Assembly: GCF_004766045.1 (NCBI RefSeq)
Contig: NZ_SPQQ01000013.1
Location: 1-64,000 of the forward strand
Length of the DNA stretch: 64,000 nt
Direction: 5' to 3'
From: Desulfosporosinus fructosivorans
GTDB taxonomy: Bacteria > Bacillota > Desulfitobacteriia > Desulfitobacteriales > Desulfitobacteriaceae
The position numbers were made by a program, and so were the translations under genes. This document shows positions 17,001-25,846 of this stretch, piece after piece (position 1 is the stretch's first letter; each line of letters begins with the position of its first letter). Below the pieces are notes generated by a model. The model made no database searches, was not told the origin of the DNA, and saw nothing but the letters and a program-made list of their open reading frames with translations.

Positions 17001-17273
17001 CTCCTTCGTGAAGAGGCATGTTTTTATATGGCCAGCGCATTCGCCAGTATGTTCTTTGTATTTTACCCATTTTTAAGTTTTAGATCTTTATATAATTAAT
17101 TTACAAAAGGACAAGCTATCTGACTTAAGCAGATAACTTGTCCTTTTCTTGCTTTTGTGGAAGCACGACAGTAAAGACTGTCTTTTCTGTATTACTTTGC
17201 ACGAAAATATTGCCTCCATGCGCGTTTACGATTTCTTTAGCAATAGCCAGTCCAAGCCCGGCACCGCCTGTAT
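16962..17273. repeat. Direct repeat of the vanY'/vanS 3' region, copy 2
   Basis: Partner of 13089-13431, same orientation. Here the segment is in its natural place at the end of vanS. At its far end it runs into the vanY remnant, whereas copy 1 runs into the vanZ gene. Confidence 0.85.
17105..17147 (-). terminator. Terminator hairpin overlapping the vanS stop, copy 2
   Basis: Same 18-bp stem and CTTAAG loop as at 13263-13305, containing the vanS TAA. The minus strand ends CCTTTTGT. It would separate regulatory (vanRS) and resistance transcripts. Confidence 0.75.
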
Positions 17274-18277
17274 TGGTAGAACGGGATGTGTCCAGCCGAA
17301 AAAATTTCAAATATCGTTTCCAGTTTTTCTCGTGGGATAAGATTACCTTGATTCGTAAAAGTTATAATAATATTTTTATCTTGCTGCTGAGCGGAAATAT
17401 CAATGACGCTGTTTTCATAACTGTAGGCTATCGCGTTTTTCAGGATGTTATTGAATACACGGGCCAGTTTGTCTGCATCTCCCCACAGAGTGAGTCCGTC
17501 AGGCACATTGACTGACACCTGCTTTCCTTGTGGAGTCAGCGTTGGATAGAATTCATCTGCCATCTGCTGGAGCATGAACATTAAATTGATTTTTTCTTTA
17601 TTCAAAACAATAGTTTGAAGATTAAATCTTGTGATCTCAAAGAACTCATTTATAAGCTGCTCTAATCGATAAGCTTTTTCCAAGGTAATACCGACATATT
17701 TTGCCTTCTGTTCAGGAGGCATATCAGGAGCTTCATCCAGAAGACTTAAGTATCCTATAACGGAGGTCAGAGGTGTCTTTATATCATGAGCCAAGTAAAC
17801 TACCAAATCATTTTTGCGCTGCTCGGCATCAAGTGCAGCTTTCTTTTGTTTTTCCAAGTTGTTTTTTATCTGATTAAGCTTATTTTCCATAAAATCCAAT
17901 TCTGGCGATAATGTAATTTCTTCATCGGATTCCTCAGCAAGTTTATCCATTCCAGCACTGACTTCATCGAAATATTTAGTAAACCAAGAAACAAAAAATC
18001 GAAAAAGGATAACTAAAAATATTAGAATTAAAACAAAAAGGATCTCGTCCATATTGTTGCGAATCACCAACTGATAGATTGTCTGTGCGTCCGAATTATT
18101 AAAATGAAAAGCGTTGACTAAAAATCGAACGATACGATCTCCGATATGTCCACGCAGGATATAGCGCAATAGATAAACAGTCACAGCGGCGGCAACTGTA
18201 ATCAGGAGCATTTGAAAAAATACTTTCCTTTTTAATTTTGTATAATCATTCCTTCTTTTATCTCTCTTACTTTTCAA
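17125..18277 (-). pseudogene. vanS sensor kinase, single frameshift (copy 2)
   Basis: Almost full length: N-terminal KRDKRRNDYTKLKRK, TM1 (VFFQMLLITVAAAVTVYLL), a short extracellular loop, TM2, HAMP, the H box YLAHDIKTPLTSVIGYL, the N box NNILKNAIAYSY, F box, and G2 box GGAGLGLAIAKEIV. The frame breaks in an A/T homopolymer at 17299-17308: ETIFE should continue KFFRLDTSRSTNT but reads IFSAGHIPF, lacking two bases. The start is probably TTG 18277, overlapping the end of vanR by 11 bases. A sequencing or assembly error in the homopolymer would restore a complete kinase, so this copy could be nearer to functional than it looks. Confidence 0.8.
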
Positions 18278-18567
18278 TTTTATAGCCAACCCCCCATACC
18301 GTTTTGATATATTTAGGATGCTCTGTGCTTTCGTGCATTTAACCATTACCGTATTATTGCTGTTGGTGAAATACTTATCTCCCCATACCTCATGGAACAA
18401 TTCTTCCGAACTGACCACCCGTCCGCGATTGGAACAAAGAACCCAAAGAATTGAAAATTCCGTAGGCGTGAGGGGTAGCTTTTTATCATTCAGCGTACAT
18501 TCATGGGTGTCCATGTCCAATACCATATGGACTGCTCATCGTCTACAACCAAAATATTGATACTCAT
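18267..18567 (-). pseudogene. vanR response regulator, receiver deleted (copy 2)
   Basis: ATG 18567 gives MSINILVVDDEQ and then jumps to the DNA-binding domain in another frame (LDMDTHECTLNDKKLPLTPT, EFSILWVLCSNRGRVVSSEE, WGDKYF). After NNTVMV about 20 bases are lost, removing the IRHLREK recognition region and changing frame, and the end ESTEHPKYIKTVWGVGYKIE is read in a third frame. About 300 bp remain of the usual 690. The phospho-acceptor domain is gone, so VanR function is absent from both copies in this window. Confidence 0.85.
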
Positions 18568-18601
18568 AAGTTCTATCCCTTCTTCCTAATTAAACATTCA
18601 T

Positions 18602-18661
18602 TATTATAGTACCGCAAAACAAAAATCTATATCATAATAATTTTCTTAATAAAACCTTAAG
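18602..18661 (-). promoter_or_regulatory. vanR promoter with TAAG-N7-TAAG box (copy 2)
   Basis: Minus strand: box CTTAAGGTTTTATTAAG at 18645-18661, then TATAAT at 18602-18607, 35 bases before the vanR start. The 17-bp box is identical to that upstream of vanZ. The layout parallels copy 1 (13795-13850). Confidence 0.6.
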
Positions 18662-18707
18662 GTTTTATTAATATAGGCTTTAATCTATTTCCCATATCCG
18701 GCTTTCC

Positions 18708-19493
18708 TTAGCTCATATCAGGCAGCTTGTCCTGCATGTACTTTTTCAGCACCGGGTATACATAGAAGTTGGTAATCAAGCCTATTAAGCTCATTGTTAT
18801 GAACAGGAACATCAAAATTCCCACCGCAGGGAGCAGTAAGAGCGGCAATAGAGCCAATACAGAGCAAAGGGCGAGTATCCCCAGATTTGGAAAGAACCTG
18901 ATTATAGAAAATATAAAAGCGTTTTTATATATCTGTTTGACTGAAAGCCTGAATGTAATCAGCATCGGATAGATATACATATGCATCATCACATAGATGA
19001 TGAAAAATATTATGACAAAAAAAGTTGCTGCAGTCTGAAGCATGTTTTTTTCGCTTATTCTCATATAAAAGCTGATATCAATTCCAATAATAAGTACCAC
19101 AACCAGGTCAGTAAGACATATGAGGCTGCTTTGTCCTGCATTTTTAATGGCATGCTCCTTAAAATCCCCCCATAAAAACGCATGCTCTTCACGGGAGAAA
19201 TTCCTTAGTATGTAAGTAAAGCCTGCCTGTGCAGGGCCGGCTGTCACAACCGGTATACATACCAGGATAGCACCGGCTGCAAAGTAAAACATCAATTCAT
19301 AAATGCTATTGCCTGTCATAACTGTGCTAATATTTTGCATCGGCAGAAAAAACTGTGCAACCAGAGGCATCACGATCACTGCAGGCAGATTGAATAAAAG
19401 GAACAGCATATTCAGCTTGACAAGGTGCCAAAACTTGCGCAGGAATATATTGAAGAAAATGACAATCCGGGGCAAATTGAAAGTACCTTCCAT
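18708..19493 (-). CDS. YesL-family (DUF624) membrane protein
   Basis: 261 residues, six hydrophobic segments. Pattern FWHLVKLNMLFLLFNLPAV near the start and TAGPAQAGFTYILRNFSREE in the middle are typical of YesL/DUF624 proteins, which accompany sugar ABC transporters in Firmicutes (yesLMNOPQ and others). Function unknown. It is the last gene of the ABC operon, 94 bases after the ATPase gene. Confidence 0.85.
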   Translation of the reverse strand: MEGTFNLPRIVIFFNIFLRKFWHLVKLNMLFLLFNLPAVIVMPLVAQFFLPMQNISTVMTGNSIYELMFYFAAGAILVCIPVVTAGPAQAGFTYILRNFSREEHAFLWGDFKEHAIKNAGQSSLICLTDLVVVLIIGIDISFYMRISEKNMLQTAATFFVIIFFIIYVMMHMYIYPMLITFRLSVKQIYKNAFIFSIIRFFPNLGILALCSVLALLPLLLLPAVGILMFLFITMSLIGLITNFYVYPVLKKYMQDKLPDMS

Positions 19494-19587
19494 AAGAGAT
19501 TCATTCCTTTCGAGTTGGACTCAGCAGTGATACATCTGCTTGGCCATTAAAGACTTTTTTTACCATTCGATCAAACAAAATGGTCTT

Positions 19588-20700
19588 TTAGTTCATGATG
19601 GTCTTTTCCGATTCCCGATCAAAAATATGGAGTTTAATGGGATTCATTGCCAGTTTTATGATATCACCGGCTTTCACCCGTTTTTGGGGATTAACTCTGA
19701 CAATAAAGTCGGTACCTTCAATTTTTACATGCAGCAGAGTTTCAGCGCCGAGCATTTCAACAACCTCTACTCCTGCTTCAAGAAGACAATCAGCCGGTGA
19801 AACAAGGGTTGCATCCCCGTCAAATATATTTTCAGGCCTGATTCCCATGATGACTTCCTTGCCTATGTAACCCAGTTCCTCTAGTTTACTTGCCTTTTCA
19901 TGAGGCAGTTTTAGGCTGCATTTTCCGAATTTCAAGTGTACTTCCTCTCCCAATTTGTCTACCAGGACTTCCTTGAAATTCATCTGGGGACTCCCTATAA
20001 ATCCGGCAACAAACAAATTATCAGGTTTTTCGTAAAGGGTCTGAGGCGTATTGAACTGCTGGATATATCCGTCTTTCATCACAACAATCCTTGTTCCCAT
20101 TGTCATGGCCTCTGTCTGGTCATGAGTGACGTAGATAAAGGTTGTTTGCAAATCCCGGTGAAGTTTGCTGATTTCGGCCCTCATCTGGCCCCTTAATTTT
20201 GCGTCAAGATTTGACAATGGTTCATCCATGAGGAATACCTTCGGTTTCCGTACTATGGCACGACCAAGGGCCACCCTCTGCCTCTGTCCTCCCGATAATG
20301 CTTTGGGCTTTCTGTCAAGAAGGTGCTCGATATCAAGAATTTTAGAGACAACGTGTACTCTAGCCTTTATTTCATCTTTTGCTATTTTCCTCAGCTTTAA
20401 GCTGAAAGCCATATTTTCAAAAACAGTCATATGGGGATAAAGCGCATAGTTCTGGAAAACCATGGCAATATCCCTGTCTTTAGGTTGTACATCGTTGACC
20501 ACTCTGCCGTCAATAAGTATTTCCCCTGCAGTTATTTCTTCCAATCCTGCAATCATCCTAAGTGTTGTCGTCTTTCCGCAGCCGGAAGGACCTACAAAAA
20601 TGATGAATTCCTTATCGTTTATATCCAGATTAAAATCTGCCACTGCAGTAACGTTACCTTCAAATTCCTTCGTCACATGTTTTAAACTTACATTAGCCAA
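19588..20700 (-). CDS. ABC transporter ATPase, UgpC/MsmX/MalK family
   Basis: About 370 residues. Walker A GPSGCGKTTT, Q-loop FQNYALYPHMTV, signature LSGGQRQRVALGRA, Walker B VFLMDEPLSNLDAKLR, H-loop YVTHDQTEAMTM, and a C-terminal MalK-type regulatory OB domain from about residue 240. It energises CUT1-type sugar importers and can serve several at once. I prefer TTG 20700 (start ANVSLKHV, the usual N-terminus, with GAGGAGAG 6 bases away) over GTG 20709. Same operon as the MalF/MalG-type permeases, but separated from the binding-protein gene by a strong hairpin. Confidence 0.93.
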   Translation of the reverse strand: MANVSLKHVTKEFEGNVTAVADFNLDINDKEFIIFVGPSGCGKTTTLRMIAGLEEITAGEILIDGRVVNDVQPKDRDIAMVFQNYALYPHMTVFENMAFSLKLRKIAKDEIKARVHVVSKILDIEHLLDRKPKALSGGQRQRVALGRAIVRKPKVFLMDEPLSNLDAKLRGQMRAEISKLHRDLQTTFIYVTHDQTEAMTMGTRIVVMKDGYIQQFNTPQTLYEKPDNLFVAGFIGSPQMNFKEVLVDKLGEEVHLKFGKCSLKLPHEKASKLEELGYIGKEVIMGIRPENIFDGDATLVSPADCLLEAGVEVVEMLGAETLLHVKIEGTDFIVRVNPQKRVKAGDIIKLAMNPIKLHIFDRESEKTIMN

Positions 20701-20728
20701 AATGACCACTCTCCTCTACCTTCAGCTA

Positions 20729-20769
20729 ATAATTTAACTTCTAGGGACAGTCCCTAGAAGTTAAATTAT
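20729..20769 (-). terminator. 19-bp perfect hairpin between binding-protein and ATPase genes
   Basis: Perfect arms 20729-20747 and 20751-20769 around a 3-base loop; the stem contains TTCTAGGGA. No run of T follows on the minus strand, so it probably stabilises the upstream message for the abundant binding protein, or terminates partially. Confidence 0.7.
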
Positions 20770-20785
20770 CAATATACTGTCTTAC

Positions 20786-22201
20786 CTATTCTCCAAGATA
20801 GGTATTTGCCCTTCTCTGGATCAGCTCTGCAGTTTCTTGCGCTGATTTAGCCCCGTTGAAGAAGGCTTTTGCTTCATCCTGAATGATTTTGTCGATATTC
20901 GGATCAGCATTGGCATAAGTATTCAACCCTGAGATAAACTTGTTTATATAGTCGATATCCGCTTGAGTCATGGCTGCCGGGTTTAATGAAATTTCGCCGG
21001 GGCCATCCAACTTCAACCTTATTTTCCTTGTCATGCCTTTTGATGTATCTATTACCTGCTTTGCTTTCTGCTGCTGTGCAGTTCTGTTGATTGGGAAACC
21101 ACCCATGGCTATACCACCTGATGCTCCAGGTTTTCCTTGCGCCCCCTCTACCTGCATGTCCTGTGCTTGGATTTCATCGGATAAAAGCACCTTCAAAAAT
21201 CCCCAGGCTATTTCTGTATGTTTGGAATTCTTGTTGATGGCATAAAGCGAATTCGTCGAAAAGGTCCTCGAACCGGAATTGCCTGATGAAGGAATATTGT
21301 AAAGGCTTAAATGGTCATTAAGTGCAGATTTCATAAACCAGTACGTAAAATAATCATCGATGTTGCACGGATAGAAGACTATCGATCCTCTGCCCGCGGC
21401 GTCCAACACCGAAACCGTATCTGTTTGGACATTGCTGTTGACAAGCTTTTCATCACCAAAAGCCTTCACTGTATTCAGCAGGTCTATGAAGCCCTGGGAA
21501 GTAAAGCTGGCTTTCTTGTTATTAGTGTCAATGTAATTGCTGTAGCTTCCGCCGGTAAAGAGGTTCAGCATATCCATAGAGCTTACGCCGGGTAATGCCG
21601 CCCGGTTACCCGCACCAGCTCCGTCCTTCTGAGTCACTTTCTCCGAGGCTGATTTGAAATCATTCCACGTCCAGTGACCGTCATCAATTTTTATTGAGCT
21701 CTGGTCCAGGATCCCCTGGTTCGCCATCAAAACATTGAAGGTAAGGCTCGTGGGCAGAACATACAGGCTGCCGTTGGTTTTCATTGCATCGAAGATATTG
21801 CTATAATATTTGCTCTTATCAAAGCTCTTATCGCTAGCCATCATGTCACTTAAATTTGCGAGAATATTCTTGGCAACATACTTGTCGTAAGGCAGTCCGG
21901 CAACCGAGATGATATCCGGTCCCTTACCCGACAGTATCTGGGTATTCAGGTTTTTCACATATGTTTCATTATCGCTGCTTGGATATGTCTGGATATCTAT
22001 CCTGTACTCAGGGTGCTCCTGCTGGAACTTGCTTATAGCCAATTCAAGCTGTCTATTGGATGCAGGAACTGATACAGTGATTACCTCCTGGCTTTGCTGC
22101 TGGGAAACGGTTTTGCTTCCCGTCCCGCAAGCCGTAAGACTCACTGTAAGTAGCACTGCAAGTAGTAGCAGGCTAATAATTTTTTTATACATTTTTAACA
22201 T
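20786..22201 (-). CDS. Extracellular solute-binding protein (family 1) lipoprotein
   Basis: About 471 residues. Lipoprotein signal MYKKIISLLLLAVLLTVSLT then AC (lipobox LTAC). SBP family 1 features: ELAISKFQQEHPEYRIDIQT and GKGPDIISVAG. Binds a sugar or oligosaccharide and delivers it to the MalF/MalG-type permeases. ATG 22201 has AAAGGAA just upstream. Its 5' end overlaps the stop of the MacB-like gene by about 17 bases, so it is coupled to that unusual neighbour. The ligand is unknown. Confidence 0.92.
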   Translation of the reverse strand: MLKMYKKIISLLLLAVLLTVSLTACGTGSKTVSQQQSQEVITVSVPASNRQLELAISKFQQEHPEYRIDIQTYPSSDNETYVKNLNTQILSGKGPDIISVAGLPYDKYVAKNILANLSDMMASDKSFDKSKYYSNIFDAMKTNGSLYVLPTSLTFNVLMANQGILDQSSIKIDDGHWTWNDFKSASEKVTQKDGAGAGNRAALPGVSSMDMLNLFTGGSYSNYIDTNNKKASFTSQGFIDLLNTVKAFGDEKLVNSNVQTDTVSVLDAAGRGSIVFYPCNIDDYFTYWFMKSALNDHLSLYNIPSSGNSGSRTFSTNSLYAINKNSKHTEIAWGFLKVLLSDEIQAQDMQVEGAQGKPGASGGIAMGGFPINRTAQQQKAKQVIDTSKGMTRKIRLKLDGPGEISLNPAAMTQADIDYINKFISGLNTYANADPNIDKIIQDEAKAFFNGAKSAQETAELIQRRANTYLGE

Positions 22202-23591
22202 CACTTTCCTTTCGTTTTGTTATTTGTGAGTTATTTAAGAATATAAAGGCCCATGCCACCAAGACACCCTTTACATCCGTTGCATACGGCAAGCCTGACA
22301 AAAAAGCTGCCGCAGTCAGAATCCCCATTGAAAGAATGAACAACAAACCTAATACGGGGGTAAGCCTGCTGGAATCCATATTTAATTCCTTAAGCTCCCG
22401 GAGGCCTGCATACAAAAGCAGGGAGCCCAGAAGGAAGGAAATGCAGAAAAGCAGGTTCAAGAGCATATCGGAGGCATTAGCAATCAGTTCGGCCTGGGGT
22501 GCTACATAGCCCCTGTTTTGTATGCCTCCTTGAATAGCAGCTTTGATCAGATCCGAATAGTAAGAAATATTTATCAACTCATCCGGAATATTCTGCGGTG
22601 GAATATAAATTGTAAATCTGATCCCTATCCAGATGAGCACGATTCCCGTTAGTGAAAGTGCCATTTCCAGGATGCGGCGCCCTATTCCCTTCAGATTGTG
22701 TTTAATTACATTTGAAAAATAATCCGTCTTACACCTATCTCTGATTAGAAAATATATCTCTTTGCTTAAGTTTTTTACATGTGACAGTAATATGAGCATC
22801 GATGCAATTCCCAGAATAAATACCAGCAAAAGCGGCTTCTGCTCCATTAATGCAAGCTTAAGATTATAGTCACTGATCTTGTAGCTTGGAGGATCCTTGC
22901 CTATTTGCCTGATTGCAGCCGAAACCTCAGTGGTATTCTGATCCAGAGTATTGGCATCGGCTGTTTTTATTTGAAGATCGGTAATACGTGCCGTAGTATC
23001 AAGCTCCAGCATTACCGAAGCAGGTATGTATACCTCCGACAGGCCGTCATCCGTCAATTTTCCTGTGATTGAATCATCCTTTTCTATAACTCCTATAATT
23101 CTGAAGGCGGCACCGAATATATCAATAGTCTTGCCGGTAGCATTCTTTGTTCTAAAAATATCCCAGGCCAGCTCCTCATCGATTATAGCAACCATCACCC
23201 CCTCTTCTTCCTGTTTTTGTGTAATAAAGCTCCCTTCTTCCAAAGCCAGACCACTAAACATCGGATACATATAATCAGTACCGATCAGCCTGACAGGAAA
23301 AGCCCTACTACCACTGGATACCGAAGTGTCAACAAGACCGGATCGTGCAGTATAACTGATATCCTTTGTTGAAAGCTCTTTCTTAAGTCTTTTTATATCA
23401 TCAATGGAAAAAGAATTCTTTCCCTGTGGGTCTGCCTGGTTTTTACCGGATACCAGCACCTTTTGCATGGAATAAGCGCCATTTAACCGGGCACACTGCT
23501 CAACCAATGCTCCACCCAATATAATCAATGAAAGCATCAGCAAAATTCCGGAGAACGTCAGGACCCATACAGCTTTTCGTCTTTTCATCAT
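22185..23591 (-). CDS. MacB-like permease with periplasmic-core-type domain
   Basis: 468 residues: TM1 at about 10-30, a 220-residue extracellular MacB_PCD-like domain (SGLVDTSVSSGSRAFPVRLI, then AIIDEELAWDIFRTKNATGK), and at least four TM segments after residue 245. It resembles permeases of MacB/FtsX-type exporters but the C-terminal half is not clearly FtsX. No MacB-type ATPase gene accompanies it. It follows the HlyD adaptor by 9 bases and precedes the sugar-binding protein, an odd mixture of export and import parts. ATG 23591 has AAGGAG. Confidence 0.7.
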   Translation of the reverse strand: MMKRRKAVWVLTFSGILLMLSLIILGGALVEQCARLNGAYSMQKVLVSGKNQADPQGKNSFSIDDIKRLKKELSTKDISYTARSGLVDTSVSSGSRAFPVRLIGTDYMYPMFSGLALEEGSFITQKQEEEGVMVAIIDEELAWDIFRTKNATGKTIDIFGAAFRIIGVIEKDDSITGKLTDDGLSEVYIPASVMLELDTTARITDLQIKTADANTLDQNTTEVSAAIRQIGKDPPSYKISDYNLKLALMEQKPLLLVFILGIASMLILLSHVKNLSKEIYFLIRDRCKTDYFSNVIKHNLKGIGRRILEMALSLTGIVLIWIGIRFTIYIPPQNIPDELINISYYSDLIKAAIQGGIQNRGYVAPQAELIANASDMLLNLLFCISFLLGSLLLYAGLRELKELNMDSSRLTPVLGLLFILSMGILTAAAFLSGLPYATDVKGVLVAWAFIFLNNSQITKRKESDVKNV

Positions 23592-23600
23592 ACCAACTCC

Positions 23601-24875
23601 TTAATTGGCAATCATAACGGGCGAGCCGTCTTCTAATGGCTTATCACTGTCTGAGATCACCTTATCCATAGCGTTTATACCGCTAAGAACCACGGTTTTT
23701 GTGTTGTCTGAGTCACCGATGCTGACAGACACCCTTTCCACATAAAACTCTTTTCCAAGGGGACCTTCCCTTTCCTTAAGTACATATACGAAAGATCCTT
23801 TATTGTCCTGCCCCACTGCGGAATTAGGTACAAGGACTTTATAGGAACCGATGCTCTTTTTGATATCAGCGGTACCGATCTCTCCTCCTATTAACCCATC
23901 CGGTGGAATATCGATTACAATATCCTTTTTTGCTCCAATCTGCTGCTGATTATCGGTAATCTGATTCACTTTCCCCTGTATAATCCTGTCGTTTAACGAA
24001 TTTATCGATAGTTTGGCTTCATCACCCGGTTCAAGGTATTCTGCAGCACTTATATTTACAGTGGCTACAAATTGGAATCCCCCACCGGTGTCCGCAATTC
24101 TGTATAGCGGTTGGGAAGCATTTGCCGTCATACCCGCTGAATAATACAGCTCGGTGACCACCCCATCGCAGGGGGCCGTTACTGTGCTCATGTTCATTTC
24201 TTTGGTAAGCTCGGCTATTTTCCGCTCCGCCATACTTATATCAAGCTTCGTGCTTTCAATATCTCTTTTATTACTGCTTATTGCTTTATCCTTATTATTC
24301 TTTGCTATCTCATAGTCCAGCTTGGCATTATCAAGATTCATTTCTGCATCAGTCAGATTAATTGCAGCTATAGCACCTGCTTCATAAAGAGCTTTGCTGC
24401 TGTCGTGGTTTTTCTGGGCCTTTTCTACATTCTGCCGAGCAATTTGAACCGCTTTATCCAGACTCATCATGCTTTCCGGCGAACCGGCTTCCATGAGCTC
24501 TTCAAGATGCAGCATTTTCTGAGCATACATATCCAGCTCATCCTCCAATTGATTTTCTATATCGCTTGTATCAAGGGTCAGAAGTGTCTGCCCCTGTTTT
24601 ACAGAGTCTCCTACATCGACCATAACTCCTGTCACCTTCATGCTGTTGCTTACATACAGGTCCTGGGTAGTATTTGCCTCTACATTGCCGGTACCCGTAA
24701 CTTCCTTGATCAGTGCCCCGCTTGCAGGGGTTTCATAAGTCACCTTCGGCAGTGTGAAATTGTTTATGGTTCTTGAGAAAAAGGTTAAAAGAAGCATTGC
24801 TGTAATGAATATAACCGTTGCCCTTCCTGTTATCTTTCTTCTTTTGATATTTGCATCCTCAACTGCTACGTTCAT
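23601..24875 (-). CDS. HlyD/MacA-type efflux adaptor protein
   Basis: 424 residues: N-terminal TM (about 17-37), a lipoyl half-motif near residue 60, a long coiled coil (about 120-215, with many Lys/Glu heptads), the second lipoyl half (TVTAPCDGVVTELYYSAGMT), and a beta-barrel and membrane-proximal domain. In Gram-positives such proteins link to ABC exporters such as MacB or YknXYZ. Here it sits between a MalG-type permease and a MacB-like permease. It may form an exporter or mechano-transmission unit with the latter. Confidence 0.88.
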   Translation of the reverse strand: MNVAVEDANIKRRKITGRATVIFITAMLLLTFFSRTINNFTLPKVTYETPASGALIKEVTGTGNVEANTTQDLYVSNSMKVTGVMVDVGDSVKQGQTLLTLDTSDIENQLEDELDMYAQKMLHLEELMEAGSPESMMSLDKAVQIARQNVEKAQKNHDSSKALYEAGAIAAINLTDAEMNLDNAKLDYEIAKNNKDKAISSNKRDIESTKLDISMAERKIAELTKEMNMSTVTAPCDGVVTELYYSAGMTANASQPLYRIADTGGGFQFVATVNISAAEYLEPGDEAKLSINSLNDRIIQGKVNQITDNQQQIGAKKDIVIDIPPDGLIGGEIGTADIKKSIGSYKVLVPNSAVGQDNKGSFVYVLKEREGPLGKEFYVERVSVSIGDSDNTKTVVLSGINAMDKVISDSDKPLEDGSPVMIAN

Positions 24876-24942
24876 ATTGCATACCTCTAATCTCCTCCAA
24901 TTTTCTATAATCTTGTTTCTATGCTATAAGTAACTGCCTGTA

Positions 24943-25839
24943 TCAGCCTTTAAGTCCTGAGAGCTGAATCCCCTCTACGAGATAATTTTCTCCATAAAGG
25001 AAGATCAACAGCATTGGCAGCATATATATTGTCGATGCGGCAAAAGCTATCCCCATTTCCCCACTATTGATGCTGGACAGGTAAGTTGACAGCGGATGCA
25101 TATTCACATCCTGCAGGAATATCAGCGGCTGCTCAACCATATTCCAATTGTCTATGAAAACCAGAATAGCAAGTGCAGCAAGTCCTGTTTTCGACATTGG
25201 GAGAATAATGCTGAAAAATATCCTAAACTGACCAGCTCCATCTACTTTTGCAGACTCAACGTATGCATCCGGAATGTACATCATAAACTGCCTCAGCAAA
25301 AAAACACCGAATGTTCCGAATATGCCGGGCAGTATGATGGATGAGTAGCTTCCTACAAGCCCCAGTTTGTCGGCCATGATATAGTTGGGAACCAACGTGA
25401 CCTGGAACGGCATCATCATAATAATGATATATGTAAAAAACAGCTTGTCTCGAAAAATAAACTCCAACTTTGCAAACGCATAGGCAGCCATTGATGAAAC
25501 AATTATCTGACCTAATACGATCGGAACCACTATTATCAACGAGTTCCAGAATTTTATGAGAAACTGTGTCCTTTTGACCAGAGCCGTATAGTACTGTGTT
25601 AAAGTCACCATGTCGGGTATAAGCTTTACATTGGCGTACTTGCCGGACAATGTACTGCCCTGTTGATCCGGGTTACTGGAAGTTACCATACTGTAGCTGT
25701 TCTCTATCTCCTGTTCACTCCTAAAAGAATTGGTAACCGTCAGTATAAGCGGGAATAGGAACACGACAGCCATGGCAAGCAGCACAACTGACAGTACTAC
25801 CTTTCTAAGTCTTCTCTTGATATGCTTGGTAGCCTGCAT
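24943..25839 (-). CDS. Carbohydrate ABC transporter permease, MalG type
   Basis: 298 residues, six TM segments. EAA-loop variant YVESAKVDGAGQFRIFFSIILPMSKTGLAA marks a CUT1 inner-membrane permease (shown here only in part: VDGAGQFRIFFSIILPM). N-terminal region FLFPLILTVTNSFRSEQEIE. The gene is 7 bases after the MalF-type gene, with GGAGGG. It is complete, and pairs with the MalF homologue and the MsmX-type ATPase. Confidence 0.92.
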   Translation of the reverse strand: MQATKHIKRRLRKVVLSVVLLAMAVVFLFPLILTVTNSFRSEQEIENSYSMVTSSNPDQQGSTLSGKYANVKLIPDMVTLTQYYTALVKRTQFLIKFWNSLIIVVPIVLGQIIVSSMAAYAFAKLEFIFRDKLFFTYIIIMMMPFQVTLVPNYIMADKLGLVGSYSSIILPGIFGTFGVFLLRQFMMYIPDAYVESAKVDGAGQFRIFFSIILPMSKTGLAALAILVFIDNWNMVEQPLIFLQDVNMHPLSTYLSSINSGEMGIAFAASTIYMLPMLLIFLYGENYLVEGIQLSGLKG

Positions 25840-25846
25840 AACTTTA

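Noticed and set aside
16860-17099. Plus-strand frame sharing the vanZ C-terminus as a second small membrane gene
   Set aside because: No ribosome site or VanZ core; it is the antisense face of the vanY' remnant and repeat.
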